Origin: an uncultured Roseicyclus sp.
GTDB taxonomy: Bacteria; Pseudomonadota; Alphaproteobacteria; Rhodobacterales; Rhodobacteraceae
Length of the DNA: 64,000 nt
Direction: 5' to 3'
Assembly: GCA_947489665.1 (NCBI GenBank)
Contig: CANLEH010000005.1
Span: forward strand, 186,001 to 250,000
Part shown: positions 41,756 to 50,836 of the stretch, piece by piece
Layout of the letters: the number at the start of each line of letters is the position of its first letter
Numbering within the stretch: position 1 is the first letter of the stretch
The notes under the pieces: generated by a model
What the model saw: only the letters and a program-made list of their open reading frames with translations
What the model was told of the DNA's origin: nothing
The model's database searches: none
Program-made: the position numbers and the translations under genes

Positions 41756-43702
41756 ATGGCCCAAATCTCCCTGACTTTCCCCGATGGCAATTCGCGTGAC
41801 TACGACGCCGGGATCACCCCCGCCGACGTCGCCGCAAGCATCTCCAATTCGCTTGCCAAGAAGGCCATCTCCGCCACCGTCAACGGCGAACACCACGACC
41901 TGCAATGGCCCATCGAGGGTGACGCCTCCATCGCCATCCACACCCTCAAGGATGACGATCAGGCGCTCGAGCTGATCCGCCACGACTGCGCCCATATCAT
42001 GGCGCGCGCCGTGCAGGAGATCTGGCCTGATGTCAAAGTCACGATCGGCCCCGTCCGCGACAATGGCTGGTTCTACGATTTCGACCGGGAGGAGCCGTTT
42101 ACCCCCGAAGACCTCGGCGCGATCGAGGCGAAGATGAAAGAGATCATCAACGCCCGCGACGCCGTCCGCACCGAGGTTTGGGACCGCGAAAAGGTCCGCG
42201 CCCACTACGAGGCATCGGGCGAACCCTACAAGGTTGAACTCCTCGACCGCATCCCGGGCGATGAACCCATTCGCATGTACTGGCACGGCGAATGGATGGA
42301 CCTCTGCCGTGGCCCACACCTGCAACATACCGGCCAGGTCCCCGCTGACGCGTTTAAGCTGATGTCCGTGGCCGCCGCCTATTGGCTGGGCGACAACACG
42401 CGCCCCATGCTTCAGCGCATCTATGGCGTCGCCTTCAAGAACCGCGACGACCTCAAGAAGCACCTGAACTTCCTTGAGGAAGCCGCCAAGCGCGACCACC
42501 GCCGCCTGGGCCGCGAAATGGACCTCTTCCACATGCAGGAAGAAGCCCCCGGCCAGGTCTTCTGGCACCCCAACGGCTGGACCGTCTACACCGAGCTGCA
42601 GGATTACATGCGCCGCAAACAACGCGCTGGCGGCTATGTCGAGGTCAACACCCCCCAGCTTGTGAACCGCAGGCTTTGGGAAGAATCCGGCCATTGGGAG
42701 AAGTACCAGGAACACATGTTCATCGTTGAAGTCGACGAAGATCACGCCCGCGAAAAGGCCGTGAACGCGATGAAGCCGATGAACTGCCCGTGCCACGTGC
42801 AGATCTTCAATCAGGGCCTGAAATCCTACCGCGACCTGCCCTTGCGCATGGCCGAATTCGGCTCCTGCGCACGCTACGAACCCTCCGGCGCGCTCCACGG
42901 CATCATGCGTGTGCGCGGCTTCACCCAGGACGATGGCCATATCTTCTGCCGCGAGGATCAGATCGAGGAAGAGACCGCGATCTACATCGACTACCTGACC
43001 TCCGTGTATCAGGATCTCGGTTTCCCGGAATTCCGTGTGAAGTTCTCTGATCGGCCCGAAACCCGCGCCGGATCGGATGAGGTCTGGGACAAGGCCGAAG
43101 AAGCACTTCTCAAAGCCACCCGCGCGGCGGGGATCGAGCCTGAGATGAACCCCGGCGAAGGCGCGTTCTACGGGCCAAAGCTGGAATTCGTTCTGACCGA
43201 CGCCATCGGGCGCGATTGGCAATGCGGCACCCACCAAGTGGATTTCGTCCTGCCCGAACGGCTGGACGCCACCTACATCGCGGAAGATGGCGCCAAGCAC
43301 CGCCCGGTCATGCTGCACCGGGCTTGCCTGGGCAGTTTCGAACGCTTCATCGGCATCCTAATCGAGGAGCATTCCGGCAAATTGCCCTTCTGGCTCGCGC
43401 CGCGGCAGGTCGTCGTCGCCTCCATCGTGTCCGAAGCCGATGATTTCGTTCACGAAGTTGTCGACGCGCTCAAGGCCGCCGGTGTCCGGGCCGAGGCCGA
43501 CATCCGCAACGAGAAGATCAACTTCAAAGTCCGCGAGCATTCCGTCGGCAAGGTTCCCGCAATCCTCGCCATCGGGCGCCAGGAGGTCGAAAACCGCACC
43601 GTCACCCTGCGCCGTCTGGGGGAGAAACAGACCAGCGTTGTCCCGCTTGACGAGGTCGTTCAATCCCTCGCGGCAGAGGCCATCGCGCCAGACCTGCGTT
43701 GA
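41756..43702 (+). CDS. thrS: Threonyl-tRNA synthetase
   Basis: This 648-residue class II synthetase has an N-terminal TGS domain (residues 1-60), an editing domain with [11 protein letters not shown] (HxxxH) and [12 protein letters not shown], a catalytic core with the zinc Cys in [13 protein letters not shown], motif 2 [15 protein letters not shown], and motif 3 [11 protein letters not shown]. The anticodon-binding domain ends the protein ([18 protein letters not shown]). The start is preceded by GAGGAG. It charges tRNA-Thr in the cytoplasm. Confidence 0.98.
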   Translation: MAQISLTFPDGNSRDYDAGITPADVAASISNSLAKKAISATVNGEHHDLQWPIEGDASIAIHTLKDDDQALELIRHDCAHIMARAVQEIWPDVKVTIGPVRDNGWFYDFDREEPFTPEDLGAIEAKMKEIINARDAVRTEVWDREKVRAHYEASGEPYKVELLDRIPGDEPIRMYWHGEWMDLCRGPHLQHTGQVPADAFKLMSVAAAYWLGDNTRPMLQRIYGVAFKNRDDLKKHLNFLEEAAKRDHRRLGREMDLFHMQEEAPGQVFWHPNGWTVYTELQDYMRRKQRAGGYVEVNTPQLVNRRLWEESGHWEKYQEHMFIVEVDEDHAREKAVNAMKPMNCPCHVQIFNQGLKSYRDLPLRMAEFGSCARYEPSGALHGIMRVRGFTQDDGHIFCREDQIEEETAIYIDYLTSVYQDLGFPEFRVKFSDRPETRAGSDEVWDKAEEALLKATRAAGIEPEMNPGEGAFYGPKLEFVLTDAIGRDWQCGTHQVDFVLPERLDATYIAEDGAKHRPVMLHRACLGSFERFIGILIEEHSGKLPFWLAPRQVVVASIVSEADDFVHEVVDALKAAGVRAEADIRNEKINFKVREHSVGKVPAILAIGRQEVENRTVTLRRLGEKQTSVVPLDEVVQSLAAEAIAPDLR

Positions 43703-43708
43703 CCCATC

Positions 43709-43748
43709 GCCATCCGGGCCACCCCGCCCGGATGGCCCCATTCTTTCC
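43709..43748 (+). terminator. Intrinsic terminator of thrS
   Basis: A 10-base perfect stem (gccatccggg, 43709-43718; cccggatggc, 43727-43736) with an 8-base loop is followed by the pyrimidine-rich tail cccattctttcc, starting six bases after the thrS stop. Confidence 0.8.
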
Positions 43749-43835
43749 ATATTCCGGTCAGCATTCCGCCAAGGCGTGAGGTTACCTTGACGTCAACAAG
43801 CCGAGTCAGTCGGCGGTCTTTTGCAGGTATCGAGT

Positions 43836-44426
43836 ATGTATCAAACTGGCACGATAGAGCCGGGTCAGCCCGGCCATCAGGGTCGTATGTGGGCCCCTGA
43901 AACCGAAGCTCCCGCGCAATCGGCCGTTCCGCTCTTGGGAATTTGCGGGTCCACGCCACTCCAAACCTCAACCGGCACAATCAAGGCGCAAGACCTCAGC
44001 CTCGGTGATCAGATCATGAGTGAGCATGGAGGTCAGGTCACACTGCGCGACTTCACCTCGACCCACTTTTCGCGCACCGACCTTCTGCTGAATCGCAAGC
44101 ACGCGCCCATCCGGTTCGACCATGGCTCATTGTCCGACGACAGCCAGTCGGAGGCTTTGCTTGTCGCACCCGATATGCCAGTTCATGTCGACCCAACAGG
44201 CGAACACACGGTCCGTGCGGAGCATTTGGCTAACGGCGGCGTCGTGCGAGCGGTCATCCCGGATGATGGTGTCACCTATTTCAGCTTGCGCTTCAGCCAG
44301 CCTGCCACCTTGAAAATCCGTGGCCTGCGCCTGTGCTTTGGCACGACGGCTTGTTCGACGGCGTCCGCCCAGACAGCGCTGAACTTTCGGCAGGAAGAAC
44401 GACGCGTCTTTCGCCCGATGCGCTAG
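43836..44426 (+). CDS. Hint (Hedgehog/intein)-domain protein
   Basis: This 196-residue protein starts at the ATG giving MYQTGTIEPG. It contains a Hint-like module of the type found in many Rhodobacteraceae proteins: GICGSTPLQTSTGTIKAQDLSLGDQI at the entry, LLLNRKHAPIRFDHGSL, and VDPTGEHTVRAEHLANGG. The usual C-F-x-x-G-T entry is weakly conserved (the Cys is followed by GST), so self-splicing activity is uncertain. No extein-like partner is attached. Function unknown. Confidence 0.7.
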   Translation: MYQTGTIEPGQPGHQGRMWAPETEAPAQSAVPLLGICGSTPLQTSTGTIKAQDLSLGDQIMSEHGGQVTLRDFTSTHFSRTDLLLNRKHAPIRFDHGSLSDDSQSEALLVAPDMPVHVDPTGEHTVRAEHLANGGVVRAVIPDDGVTYFSLRFSQPATLKIRGLRLCFGTTACSTASAQTALNFRQEERRVFRPMR

Positions 44427-44432
44427 CGGCCC

Positions 44433-44801
44433 CTAGAAATGGGCGTGCTCTTCGTCGGGCCGCCCTGCCGCAAGGGCCAGCACACCGCCAATGCCGCAAA
44501 AGGCAATCGGGAACATGGTGAAGACGCCAAAGCCGAAGGCATAAAGCATGCCCGCCGCCGCCAGTAGCATCAGAACACCCCCCCATAGCGCCCGCGATTT
44601 GGCCATCGCACCCCCCGCAATCGCAAGGATCGGCGAAAGGAAGGCCATGGTCCGGTAAAGCTGCGGGTTGTCGACTTGGCTGGCGAGGTCCGGGATCTCT
44701 CCGAACCAATCAATGAACACCGTGTAGCCGTAGACGAAAAAGCCCACGATCATGGCGAGGACGCCACCGATCAGGCCAAGGACAAGGGCTGCATTGCGCA
44801 T
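44433..44801 (-). CDS. Membrane protein, about four helices, unknown function
   Basis: This 122-residue protein is mostly hydrophobic, with helices near residues 5-28, 50-65, 70-88 and 90-112, and an acidic His-rich tail (GRPDEEHAHF). An aromatic segment (YGYTVFIDWFGEIPDL) joins helices 1 and 2. No family is recognised beyond a general DUF-like small membrane protein. Confidence 0.68.
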   Translation of the reverse strand: MRNAALVLGLIGGVLAMIVGFFVYGYTVFIDWFGEIPDLASQVDNPQLYRTMAFLSPILAIAGGAMAKSRALWGGVLMLLAAAGMLYAFGFGVFTMFPIAFCGIGGVLALAAGRPDEEHAHF

Positions 44802-44894
44802 TGATCACTCCGTAAATTGCCGTCCTTCAGCAGATGGGGGCGGTCTTGGCTGCACCCAAGCCCCCAAACGGGGAAATCCGGTTGCCCGTTCCCC

Positions 44895-45212
44895 TCAGAT
44901 GGCCAGGGTCGCCTGCACGTCCTTGCCCCATCCCAGATACAGCGTGCCATCCTCCGACTCGATCACGGGGCGTTTCATCAACGCCGGATGCGCCGCCAGA
45001 AGCGCCTCGGGCGGCTTGGCCCGCTCCGCTTCATCCAGCCCCCGCCATGTGGTCGAGCGGGTGTTAACCAACGCCTCCCCGAAGGCCTCCAGAAACCGCG
45101 CAATCTGTGCAGGCGCCAAAGGGTCCGCGCGCACATCCACCAGCTCCGCCCCGTCCAGCGCCTTCACCGCCTTGCGGCACGTATCGCAGGCTTTCAGCCC
45201 GTAAATGCGCAT
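44895..45212 (-). CDS. ArsC/Spx-family thioredoxin-fold protein
   Basis: This 105-residue protein starts at the ATG giving MRIYGLKACDTCRKAVKAL. The Cys-x-x-Cys near residues 9-12 and the ArsC-like layout (RSTTWRGLDEAE, ALMKRPVIE, TLYLGWGKD) identify the ArsC/Spx/YffB group. The Arg that binds arsenate in true ArsC is not obvious, so a YffB-like glutathione-linked reductase is as likely as arsenate reduction. Confidence 0.8.
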   Translation of the reverse strand: MRIYGLKACDTCRKAVKALDGAELVDVRADPLAPAQIARFLEAFGEALVNTRSTTWRGLDEAERAKPPEALLAAHPALMKRPVIESEDGTLYLGWGKDVQATLAI

Positions 45213-45427
45213 ATTTTCATCCTCCGCTCGCATCATAGGCAATCTCATGCCGCATGGGGGATACATGTACATCCGCCCCTTGTTTTCAGCCGGAAAACCG
45301 CCAACATTTTTCCTGTGGGGAAGGTTAACGACGTCCTTTCAGCTTCGGAAGGGGTCTTTACCTGTCCGCACCACACCGCCGCACCGCTTGTGGGCGGGAC
45401 TTAAAGCTATAGAAAGACACGGGAAAA

Positions 45428-45634
45428 ATGCCTACCGGCACTGTTAAATGGTTCAACACCACCAAGGGCTTCGGCTTCATCGCACCTGACGACGGCGGCA
45501 AGGATGTGTTCGTGCACATCTCGGCCGTGGAACGTGCAGGCATGACTGATCTGCCCGACAACACCAAACTCAGCTTCGAATTGCGCGAGGGCCGCGATGG
45601 CCGCTCCTCGGCGGTGGAGCTGCAAAAGATCTGA
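45428..45634 (+). CDS. Cold-shock domain protein
   Basis: This 68-residue CspA-type protein has VKWFNTTKGFGFIAPDDG (RNP1) and VFVHISAVERAG (RNP2). It is an RNA-binding chaperone with an OB fold. The preceding 215-base gap has no other gene and may hold a long, structured 5' leader as in other csp genes. A strong terminator follows. Confidence 0.93.
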   Translation: MPTGTVKWFNTTKGFGFIAPDDGGKDVFVHISAVERAGMTDLPDNTKLSFELREGRDGRSSAVELQKI

Positions 45635-45662
45635 TCCACGCAACCGCGTGATGCACCAATGC

Positions 45663-45698
45663 CCCGCGCCCTGCCCGGCGCGGGCCCTCCTCTCTTTA
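45663..45698 (+). terminator. Intrinsic terminator after the cold-shock gene
   Basis: The stem cccgcgcc (45663-45670) pairs with ggcgcggg (45677-45684) across a 6-base loop, followed by the pyrimidine tail ccctcctctcttt. It starts 29 bases after the stop. Confidence 0.75.
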
Positions 45699-45856
45699 TG
45701 CGCATTAACTGCACCTTTACCCTGACCTGCTATCCCTGAACCGGTCAGCAATGGGAGGTGACGGATCGTGCATTTGCGCGCCAGCCCCCTCCCGGCCAGC
45801 GCGCTCCCCGGACGTGTCGCCTCTCTTTGCCTTTCAACGGAAAGGAGGCGCGCCCG

Positions 45857-46150
45857 ATGTCCGAATTCCTCGACCTGCTCGCGCTCTACTATCTCTGCGA
45901 CGCCACAGCCCTGCTCCGGCCCATGTCGGGCGGCGAAGTACAGGACTGCATGGCCACCTACGACGCCGTGAAAGCCTGGTTCGCTCCGTTTGACCTGGCC
46001 GCCGAGGGCACCCTGGAACGCCACGCCCAGATGCTTGACGCCTATCGCGGCTTCCTCGCCTGGCAGGACGCCAACGCAGACCTCGTCTCGCACCTGCGGG
46101 CTGAGGCGATGGCCCACGCCCAGGGCCTCGCCGGAAACGCCATCCGCTAA
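45857..46150 (+). CDS. Small helical protein, paralogue of the gene at 47476
   Basis: This 97-residue protein starts at the ATG behind GGAAAGGAGG. It begins MSEFLDLLALYYLCDATALL and continues AVKAWFAPFDLAAEGTLERHAQ and DANADLVSHLRAEA. It aligns along its length with the protein at 47476-47745. It has no signal peptide or membrane helix, and conserved Cys at residues 14 and 31. The family is unknown to me; a glycosyltransferase gene lies between the paralogues. Confidence 0.75.
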   Translation: MSEFLDLLALYYLCDATALLRPMSGGEVQDCMATYDAVKAWFAPFDLAAEGTLERHAQMLDAYRGFLAWQDANADLVSHLRAEAMAHAQGLAGNAIR

Positions 46151-46248
46151 AGCACTTTGCGTTTGATCTGAGGCACGCGTATCGCGTTCCGCGGTCGCGC
46201 CATCGGCGCGAAGCAGCGGGTTGCGATTCAAATCAAACGCAAAGTGCT
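46151..46248. repeat. 98-base element with 17-base perfect terminal inverted repeats
   Basis: The arm agcactttgcgtttgat (46151-46167) is repeated exactly in reverse complement as atcaaacgcaaagtgct (46232-46248). The 64-base interior is itself G/C-rich and can fold (gcgccatcggcgc). It starts directly after the stop of the upstream small gene. The form is that of a small non-autonomous mobile element or a large RNA hairpin. Confidence 0.7.
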
Positions 46249-46403
46249 CCAAGGCCCAAGTGCCAAAAGGCCACACCCCGAAGCCTCCCGAACCTAGCCC
46301 CGGATTCCCAAAATGGACCCGGCCATATTAGACTGCCCGCAATAACCAATAAGACGACCCCACCCAAAAAAACCGGGGCGTCACTTGAGGCAAAGGCAGT
46401 CAT

Positions 46404-47390
46404 ATGAAAACCGCAGCCATGTCGTGCATGCGCAATGAAGCCATGTTCGTACTCGAATGGGTCGCCTATCACCGCGTGATCGGCTTTGATGAAATCCTCG
46501 TCTGCACCAATGCGTGCAACGACGGCACCGATGAATTGCTCGACCGGCTCTCGGCCCTCGGTGCAGTCCACCACGTCCGCAACGATGATCACGGCGATAC
46601 ACCCCCGCAACCCGCCGGTGTGTCCAAGGTGCTCGCCCATGACGCGGTGCAGGATTGCCGCTGGCTGCTCCACGTCGACGCGGACGAATTCCTCAATATC
46701 CATGACGGCAACGGCAAACTGGACGACTGGCTCCCCCGCTTGGGCGACTTCGATGCCGTCGCCATCCGCTGGCGCATTTTCGGCGACAGCGGCCTGGACA
46801 GCTGGCCGGAACAGGGCCTCCAGTTGGAGGAACTCACCATGGCCAACGACATCGCCCGCGAACATACCGCGATGCAGAAAACCATGTTCGACCCGTCCGC
46901 CTTTGCCGCAGGCATCGACCATATGCCCAAACAGCCCCTGCGCGACGTGCGGCTCTGCAACGCCGAAGGCGGCCGCCGTGACCCGGAGGCGATGTATCAC
47001 CCCACCCTCTCTGACCACCGCCATGTCGCCAACCAAAACGCCAACAAAAAGCGCCACTTCCCCTGGCGCGGCGCCTCGATCAACCATTACGCCGTGCGCA
47101 CGCCCGACCTGTTCGTGATGAAGAACTACCGCGGCGACGCCATGCAGTCGCGCCACAACAAGCGCTACATGCTCAACTCACGTTGGCACCGCGCGATCAA
47201 CGTCAACGATGTCGAGGAAACCTCGATCCAGCACCACATCCCCGCCGTCAAAGCGCTGATGTCGCAATGGCGCACCCAAGACCGCCAGATCGCCGAGATT
47301 GAGGCCGAGGCCTATGAATGGTTTGAGACCACGAAGGCCAATTGGCTGACCGAGGAACGGCTGGAGGCGCTGACCAACAAGGCCGCCTGA
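46404..47390 (+). CDS. Glycosyltransferase family 2-like protein (GT92/Glyco_tranf_2_4 type)
   Basis: This 328-residue cytoplasmic protein has MSCMRNEAMFVLEWVAYHRVIG at the N-terminus, then ILVCTNACNDGTDELLDRL and a DxD motif in LLHVDADEFLNI. The C-terminal part (INHYAVRTPDLFVMKNYRG) is typical of this GT group in Rhodobacteraceae. It should transfer a sugar from a nucleotide sugar to an unknown acceptor. Two small paralogous genes flank it. Confidence 0.85.
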   Translation: MKTAAMSCMRNEAMFVLEWVAYHRVIGFDEILVCTNACNDGTDELLDRLSALGAVHHVRNDDHGDTPPQPAGVSKVLAHDAVQDCRWLLHVDADEFLNIHDGNGKLDDWLPRLGDFDAVAIRWRIFGDSGLDSWPEQGLQLEELTMANDIAREHTAMQKTMFDPSAFAAGIDHMPKQPLRDVRLCNAEGGRRDPEAMYHPTLSDHRHVANQNANKKRHFPWRGASINHYAVRTPDLFVMKNYRGDAMQSRHNKRYMLNSRWHRAINVNDVEETSIQHHIPAVKALMSQWRTQDRQIAEIEAEAYEWFETTKANWLTEERLEALTNKAA

Positions 47391-47475
47391 CCCGCGCGCG
47401 CCTCTCCCAAATGTGAGGCGCCCGCGCTTGCCAGCCCGCCGCCCCCGGCCTTTACTGGGGGCGAAAGGGACCGAT

Positions 47476-47745
47476 ATGGGCGAATTCCTCGCACTGCTGC
47501 TCAGCTACTACACCTGCGACGCCGCCGCCCAAACGCAGCAACCCCTCGGCGGCGACCGCCTCGCCTGCGTCGACCTCTACGAAGAGGTCAAATCCTTCTT
47601 CGCCCCCCTCGATGAGGCCCCCCACGGCACCCCTGAATGGGCGGCCCAGCGGATCGAGACCTACGTGGCGTTTTCGGCGTGGGAGGCCGAGAATGCCGAT
47701 CTGGTCGCCGAATTGCGCGCACAAGCCAACGCATCCGTGGACTAA
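47476..47745 (+). CDS. Small helical protein, paralogue of the gene at 45857
   Basis: This 89-residue protein begins MGEFLALLLSYYTCDAAAQ and shares with its paralogue the FAPLDEA segment and ENADLVAELRAQA end; Cys14 and a second Cys near residue 31 are conserved. GCGAAAGGGA upstream provides a plausible ribosome-binding site. It is soluble, acidic and predicted helical. No function is known. The stop is followed at once by a GTAGGG palindromic repeat. Confidence 0.75.
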   Translation: MGEFLALLLSYYTCDAAAQTQQPLGGDRLACVDLYEEVKSFFAPLDEAPHGTPEWAAQRIETYVAFSAWEAENADLVAELRAQANASVD

Positions 47746-47746
47746 C

Positions 47747-47806
47747 GTAGGGTGGGTGCAACCCACCAATCACGACCCGCGCCAGTAGGGCGGGACTTGT
47801 CCCGCC
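47747..47806. repeat. Two adjacent GTAGGG palindromic repeats
   Basis: The first unit (47747-47767) reads gtagggtgggtgca followed by acccacc and folds into a ggtgggt/acccacc stem. The second (47785-47806) has gtagggcgggacttg followed by tcccgcc, with a cggga/tcccg-type stem. A third unit identical to the first lies at 57818-57838. GTAGGG-headed palindromes of this form are widespread in bacteria as REP-like units. Confidence 0.65.
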
Positions 47807-47908
47807 GCCCCCACGCAAAGCCGTGCCATCGCCCACCGCCCGACAGGCTCTTTTTCACAGAAAAAGTTGCCGAAAGGGAGACCGCACAACACCTGCCCCC
47901 CTCGCGAA

Positions 47909-48050
47909 GCCGTGCCATCGCCGGACCGGGGTTTGGCGAACTAACTTATTTGACTGCCACTTTATGGTGACCAAACATTCGCGCGCTATCAACCGAGCGC
48001 CAAGCTCCACCAAATCGCCAGACCGCGGGACGGTCCGGCGATGGCACGGC
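47909..48050. repeat. 142-base element with 20-base perfect terminal inverted repeats
   Basis: The arm gccgtgccatcgccggaccg (47909-47928) occurs exactly in reverse complement at 48031-48050. The interior is AT-richer and contains no gene. A partial direct copy of the arm (gccgtgccatcgcc) lies at about 47818. It has the structure of a MITE, though no target-site duplication is seen. Confidence 0.65.
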
Positions 48051-48351
48051 GGCCTGCGGCCTTGTCCCGTGCCTAGGCGCCCGGCTCAAAACGGGAAACC
48101 CTGAACGCCGCCCGTCCAGAAGCATACCTAATTGCCGCTTTAAGTGAATACGGTATATCTCGCAGAAAATGCCTCACTACGTGGCATGATCTAGCGCAAT
48201 AGAGAGTGGGCTGTGCTCGCAGCTCGTCATCCTCAACGTGCTAGTGGTGGCGGCCTTTGATCCTCTTTGATCACATCACGCTGCGTTGGTCGAGCAGATG
48301 AAGGCGGTGATTGCGGCGGCTTCTCGTCTTTGTCGCTCATCAAAAGGTCTC

Positions 48352-48846
48352 TCATACTATCCAAAGAAGCCAAGCCGGTATCTGGGCAAAACAGAAGATT
48401 CCCGACATCAGTAAATCGACTTTTACCAGTCCAATCGCCCTCTCATTGTCGACAAAACAACAATCAAGGTCAATTGCCAGATTGGTTTTTAATTGCTTCT
48501 CGGTCTCACCAAACGCAACGCGCTTTAGCAGATCACCGATAACTTGATCGAATTTCACAGTATGCCAGCGGATGACTGCTCGGATCGCAAATGCAATCGA
48601 CAATGCGATACACACAAAAACCATCAACGGCTCCAAACCGAACCCGAAAACCCCTATCGTGTCGGCGTGCAATACTGCTTCCGACGCAACCGCAAATCGC
48701 GCAAATACTGCGGCTATGATGCCCGTCGTTGCGCTCATGAAACCAGCTTGATTGCGATACGCCCTCAAGTCTTCTTTTTGGGACGCTAGTTGGGAGCGAG
48801 CCAAATCAAGGATTAACTCATGAGATTTACTCAAAACACTCTCCAA
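48352..48846 (-). CDS. Orphan membrane protein in an AT-richer islet
   Basis: This 164-residue protein has an N-terminal amphipathic helix (LILDLARSQLASQKEDLRAYRNQ), two central hydrophobic helices (about residues 37-55 and 65-92), a soluble stretch, and a C-terminal hydrophobic end (GIFCFAQIPAWLLWIV). Codon use is less GC-biased than in neighbouring genes. The layout (helical head, 2TM, soluble tail) recalls small membrane effectors of defence systems, but no motif confirms that. No sensor partner lies next to it. Confidence 0.6.
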   Translation of the reverse strand: MESVLSKSHELILDLARSQLASQKEDLRAYRNQAGFMSATTGIIAAVFARFAVASEAVLHADTIGVFGFGLEPLMVFVCIALSIAFAIRAVIRWHTVKFDQVIGDLLKRVAFGETEKQLKTNLAIDLDCCFVDNERAIGLVKVDLLMSGIFCFAQIPAWLLWIV

Positions 48847-48906
48847 TCCCTAACAAACCCTTAACGCCAACCCCTTTCCCTAACAAAACCAATCCCTTAA
48901 CCCCCG

Positions 48907-48922
48907 TTATCACGCGTGATAA
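48907..48922. promoter_or_regulatory. Perfect 16-base palindrome downstream of thyX
   Basis: The sequence ttatcacgcgtgataa lies three bases after the thyX stop and about 60 bases upstream of the orphan membrane gene, both on the minus strand. It lacks a T-run on the exit side, so an operator for the orphan gene is at least as likely as a terminator. Between it and the gene are imperfect direct repeats of ccctaacaaa (about 48848 and 48878). Confidence 0.5.
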
Positions 48923-48925
48923 GCC

Positions 48926-49831
48926 TCACCCAAACACCGCCTCAAACTCTCGCCATTCACCCATGCTCATGCCCGAGCTCTCCTGCGTCACCACCTCTCC
49001 GGCCAGCCGCCGCCGCACGACCTCAACGCCCTTGCCCGACAGCTGAACCCCCCCCATCCGGTAGTCCTCAAACGCGCCGTAGGCCGCAGGCACCCAATCC
49101 TTCACCATCTCGCAGATCGCATCCGCATAGACCCGGATTTCATACTGCGCATGGGCATCCGCGCGCAGCCGCAGGAAGTGGAACAGGTTGTGCAGATCCA
49201 CCTTCCAATACCATTGCGTGTAGACATTCGCGGGCAGGTTCATCCGCGCCAATTCGCGGGCCAAGCCCTTCTGGCCGTCCTGAGACAACATCTCCTCATA
49301 GTGATCATACGCCCGCCCCGCGTCGTCCTTCAGCATCCGCAGAACGCGCTCAGCCTCCGCGCCTTCCAGCGTTTCACCACGCCCCTGATTGTTCACCACC
49401 GATTGCGCGGCCAAAGCGTCCGGCTCGGGGATGTAAAACTCCCGGTCCAAAATCGAATACCGCGCGGAGTATTCGTTCACATTCGCTGTCCGGTGCCGGA
49501 TCCACTGCCGTGCGACGAAGACCGGCAGCTTCACATGCAGCTTGATCTCGCACATCTCAAACGGCGTCGAATGCCAGTGCCGCATCAGATACCGGATCAA
49601 CCCTGAATCATCGCGCGCCTTTTTCGTGCCCGCCCCATAGGACACCCGCGCCGCCTGCACGATCGCCGCGTCATCGCCCATGTAGTCCACGACCCGCACA
49701 AACCCGTGGTCCAGCACGGGCTTCGCCTCATAAAGGTGCTGCTCCATCCCCGGCGCCACCGCGCGCAGCGTGGGTTGCGGGTTGGAGCGGGCAGACTGGA
49801 TATCCTCCAGTTGTTCAGGCGTCAGCGGCAT
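48926..49831 (-). CDS. thyX: Flavin-dependent thymidylate synthase
   Basis: This 301-residue ThyX makes dTMP with FAD and NADPH. The ThyX signature [15 protein letters not shown] is present, preceded by [26 protein letters not shown]. The C-terminal part ([33 protein letters not shown]) completes the FAD/dUMP site. The ATG at 49831 gives [16 protein letters not shown]; the longer frame overlaps the divergent DUF817 promoter and is rejected. Confidence 0.95.
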   Translation of the reverse strand: MPLTPEQLEDIQSARSNPQPTLRAVAPGMEQHLYEAKPVLDHGFVRVVDYMGDDAAIVQAARVSYGAGTKKARDDSGLIRYLMRHWHSTPFEMCEIKLHVKLPVFVARQWIRHRTANVNEYSARYSILDREFYIPEPDALAAQSVVNNQGRGETLEGAEAERVLRMLKDDAGRAYDHYEEMLSQDGQKGLARELARMNLPANVYTQWYWKVDLHNLFHFLRLRADAHAQYEIRVYADAICEMVKDWVPAAYGAFEDYRMGGVQLSGKGVEVVRRRLAGEVVTQESSGMSMGEWREFEAVFG

Positions 49832-49922
49832 GGCATGGGTCCTTCGTGGGAATCGGTGGATCGGCGGCGTGAGGCCACATATTGCCCCACGCCTCGTACA
49901 AACCGCAAGAAGTTGAGGGATC

Positions 49923-50765
49923 ATGACAGGCTTGAGCGTGGCCAATCTGGAACGGCGGCAGGCACAATCGCCCTCAGCCCTCGGCCTGACCGCCCTGATC
50001 CTTGCCAAAATCGCCTATGCCGCGCTGTTTGGCATCCTGATCCTCAGCGCCATCATCCTGACCCGCGTGATCTGGCAAGAGGACTGGCCCCTCGCCCGCT
50101 ACGACGCGCTGGTGATCTTTGCCGTTACCACGCAAATCGTCTTTATCTGGCGCGGGCTTGAAACGTGGGAAGAGGCCAAAGTCATCCTCATCTTCCACAT
50201 CACCGGCACCGTGATGGAGATCTTCAAACTGGCCCAAGGCTCCTGGGATTACCCCGACCAAGGCATATTGGAGATCGGCGGCGTGCCCCTCTTCTCCGGC
50301 TTCATGTACGCCTCTGTCGGCAGCTTCATCGCGCGATCGATCCGTATCTTCCACATCCAGTTCGCGCCCTATCCGCCGTTCTGGATGACCTTCCTCCTCG
50401 CGCTGGCGATCTACGTGAATTTCTACACCCACCACTACACGTACGACATCCGATGGGTGCTTTTCGCCGCCACCATCCTCCTCTTCTGGCGCACCCGCAT
50501 CTGGTTCTACCCAGCCCAAAACCCCCTCGCGATCCGCCTGCCCGTCGGCGCATTCCTCTCGGCCTTCCTGCTCTGGATCGCCGAGAATATCGGCACCTTC
50601 ACCCGCACCTGGACCTATGAGACGCAAGGTGACACGGGCCTCGTCGACATCGGCAAGTTCGGCTCCTGGTACCTGCTGCTGTTCGTAGCCTTCGTGACCG
50701 TCACCCTCGTCGTCCGCGACGCAATGCACCCAAAGCCGATCCAGCCCAACCCACGCGAAATTTAA
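49923..50765 (+). CDS. DUF817-family integral membrane protein
   Basis: This 280-residue protein has about eight hydrophobic helices. The conserved DUF817 blocks [40 protein letters not shown] and [15 protein letters not shown] are clear. It is conserved across proteobacteria but its function is unknown. It is divergent from thyX, with 91 bases between the starts. Confidence 0.88.
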   Translation: MTGLSVANLERRQAQSPSALGLTALILAKIAYAALFGILILSAIILTRVIWQEDWPLARYDALVIFAVTTQIVFIWRGLETWEEAKVILIFHITGTVMEIFKLAQGSWDYPDQGILEIGGVPLFSGFMYASVGSFIARSIRIFHIQFAPYPPFWMTFLLALAIYVNFYTHHYTYDIRWVLFAATILLFWRTRIWFYPAQNPLAIRLPVGAFLSAFLLWIAENIGTFTRTWTYETQGDTGLVDIGKFGSWYLLLFVAFVTVTLVVRDAMHPKPIQPNPREI

Positions 50766-50836
50766 CGCCCCCGGGCTGTTCAAACCGCGCGCCCGCGTTA
50801 AGCTACCCTTTAACGCCAACGGGGAGCACGCAGCCA

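Larger units (their letters stand above)
47746..48351. other. 606-base gap with repeats, no recognised gene
   Basis: No coding frame in this gap looks real: the frames are short and lack family resemblance. It holds two GTAGGG repeats, an aagccgtgccatcgcc motif at about 47816, a ctttttcacagaaaaag hairpin near 47851, and the 142-base element with 20-base inverted repeats. From about 48100 the base composition becomes visibly AT-richer than the surroundings. Confidence 0.6.

Noticed and set aside
41654-43318. Long minus-strand open frame opposite thrS
   Set aside because: An antisense shadow of a highly conserved synthetase gene, with no ribosome-binding site or family resemblance.
44895-45212. 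Arsenate reductase as a firm call
   Set aside because: No arsenic genes are nearby and the arsenate-binding Arg is not clear, so only the broader ArsC/Spx/YffB family is claimed.
48926-50008. Longer start for thyX at 50008
   Set aside because: The extension would overlap the divergent DUF817 gene and lacks conservation-like sequence; the ATG at 49831 gives the normal ThyX N-terminus.
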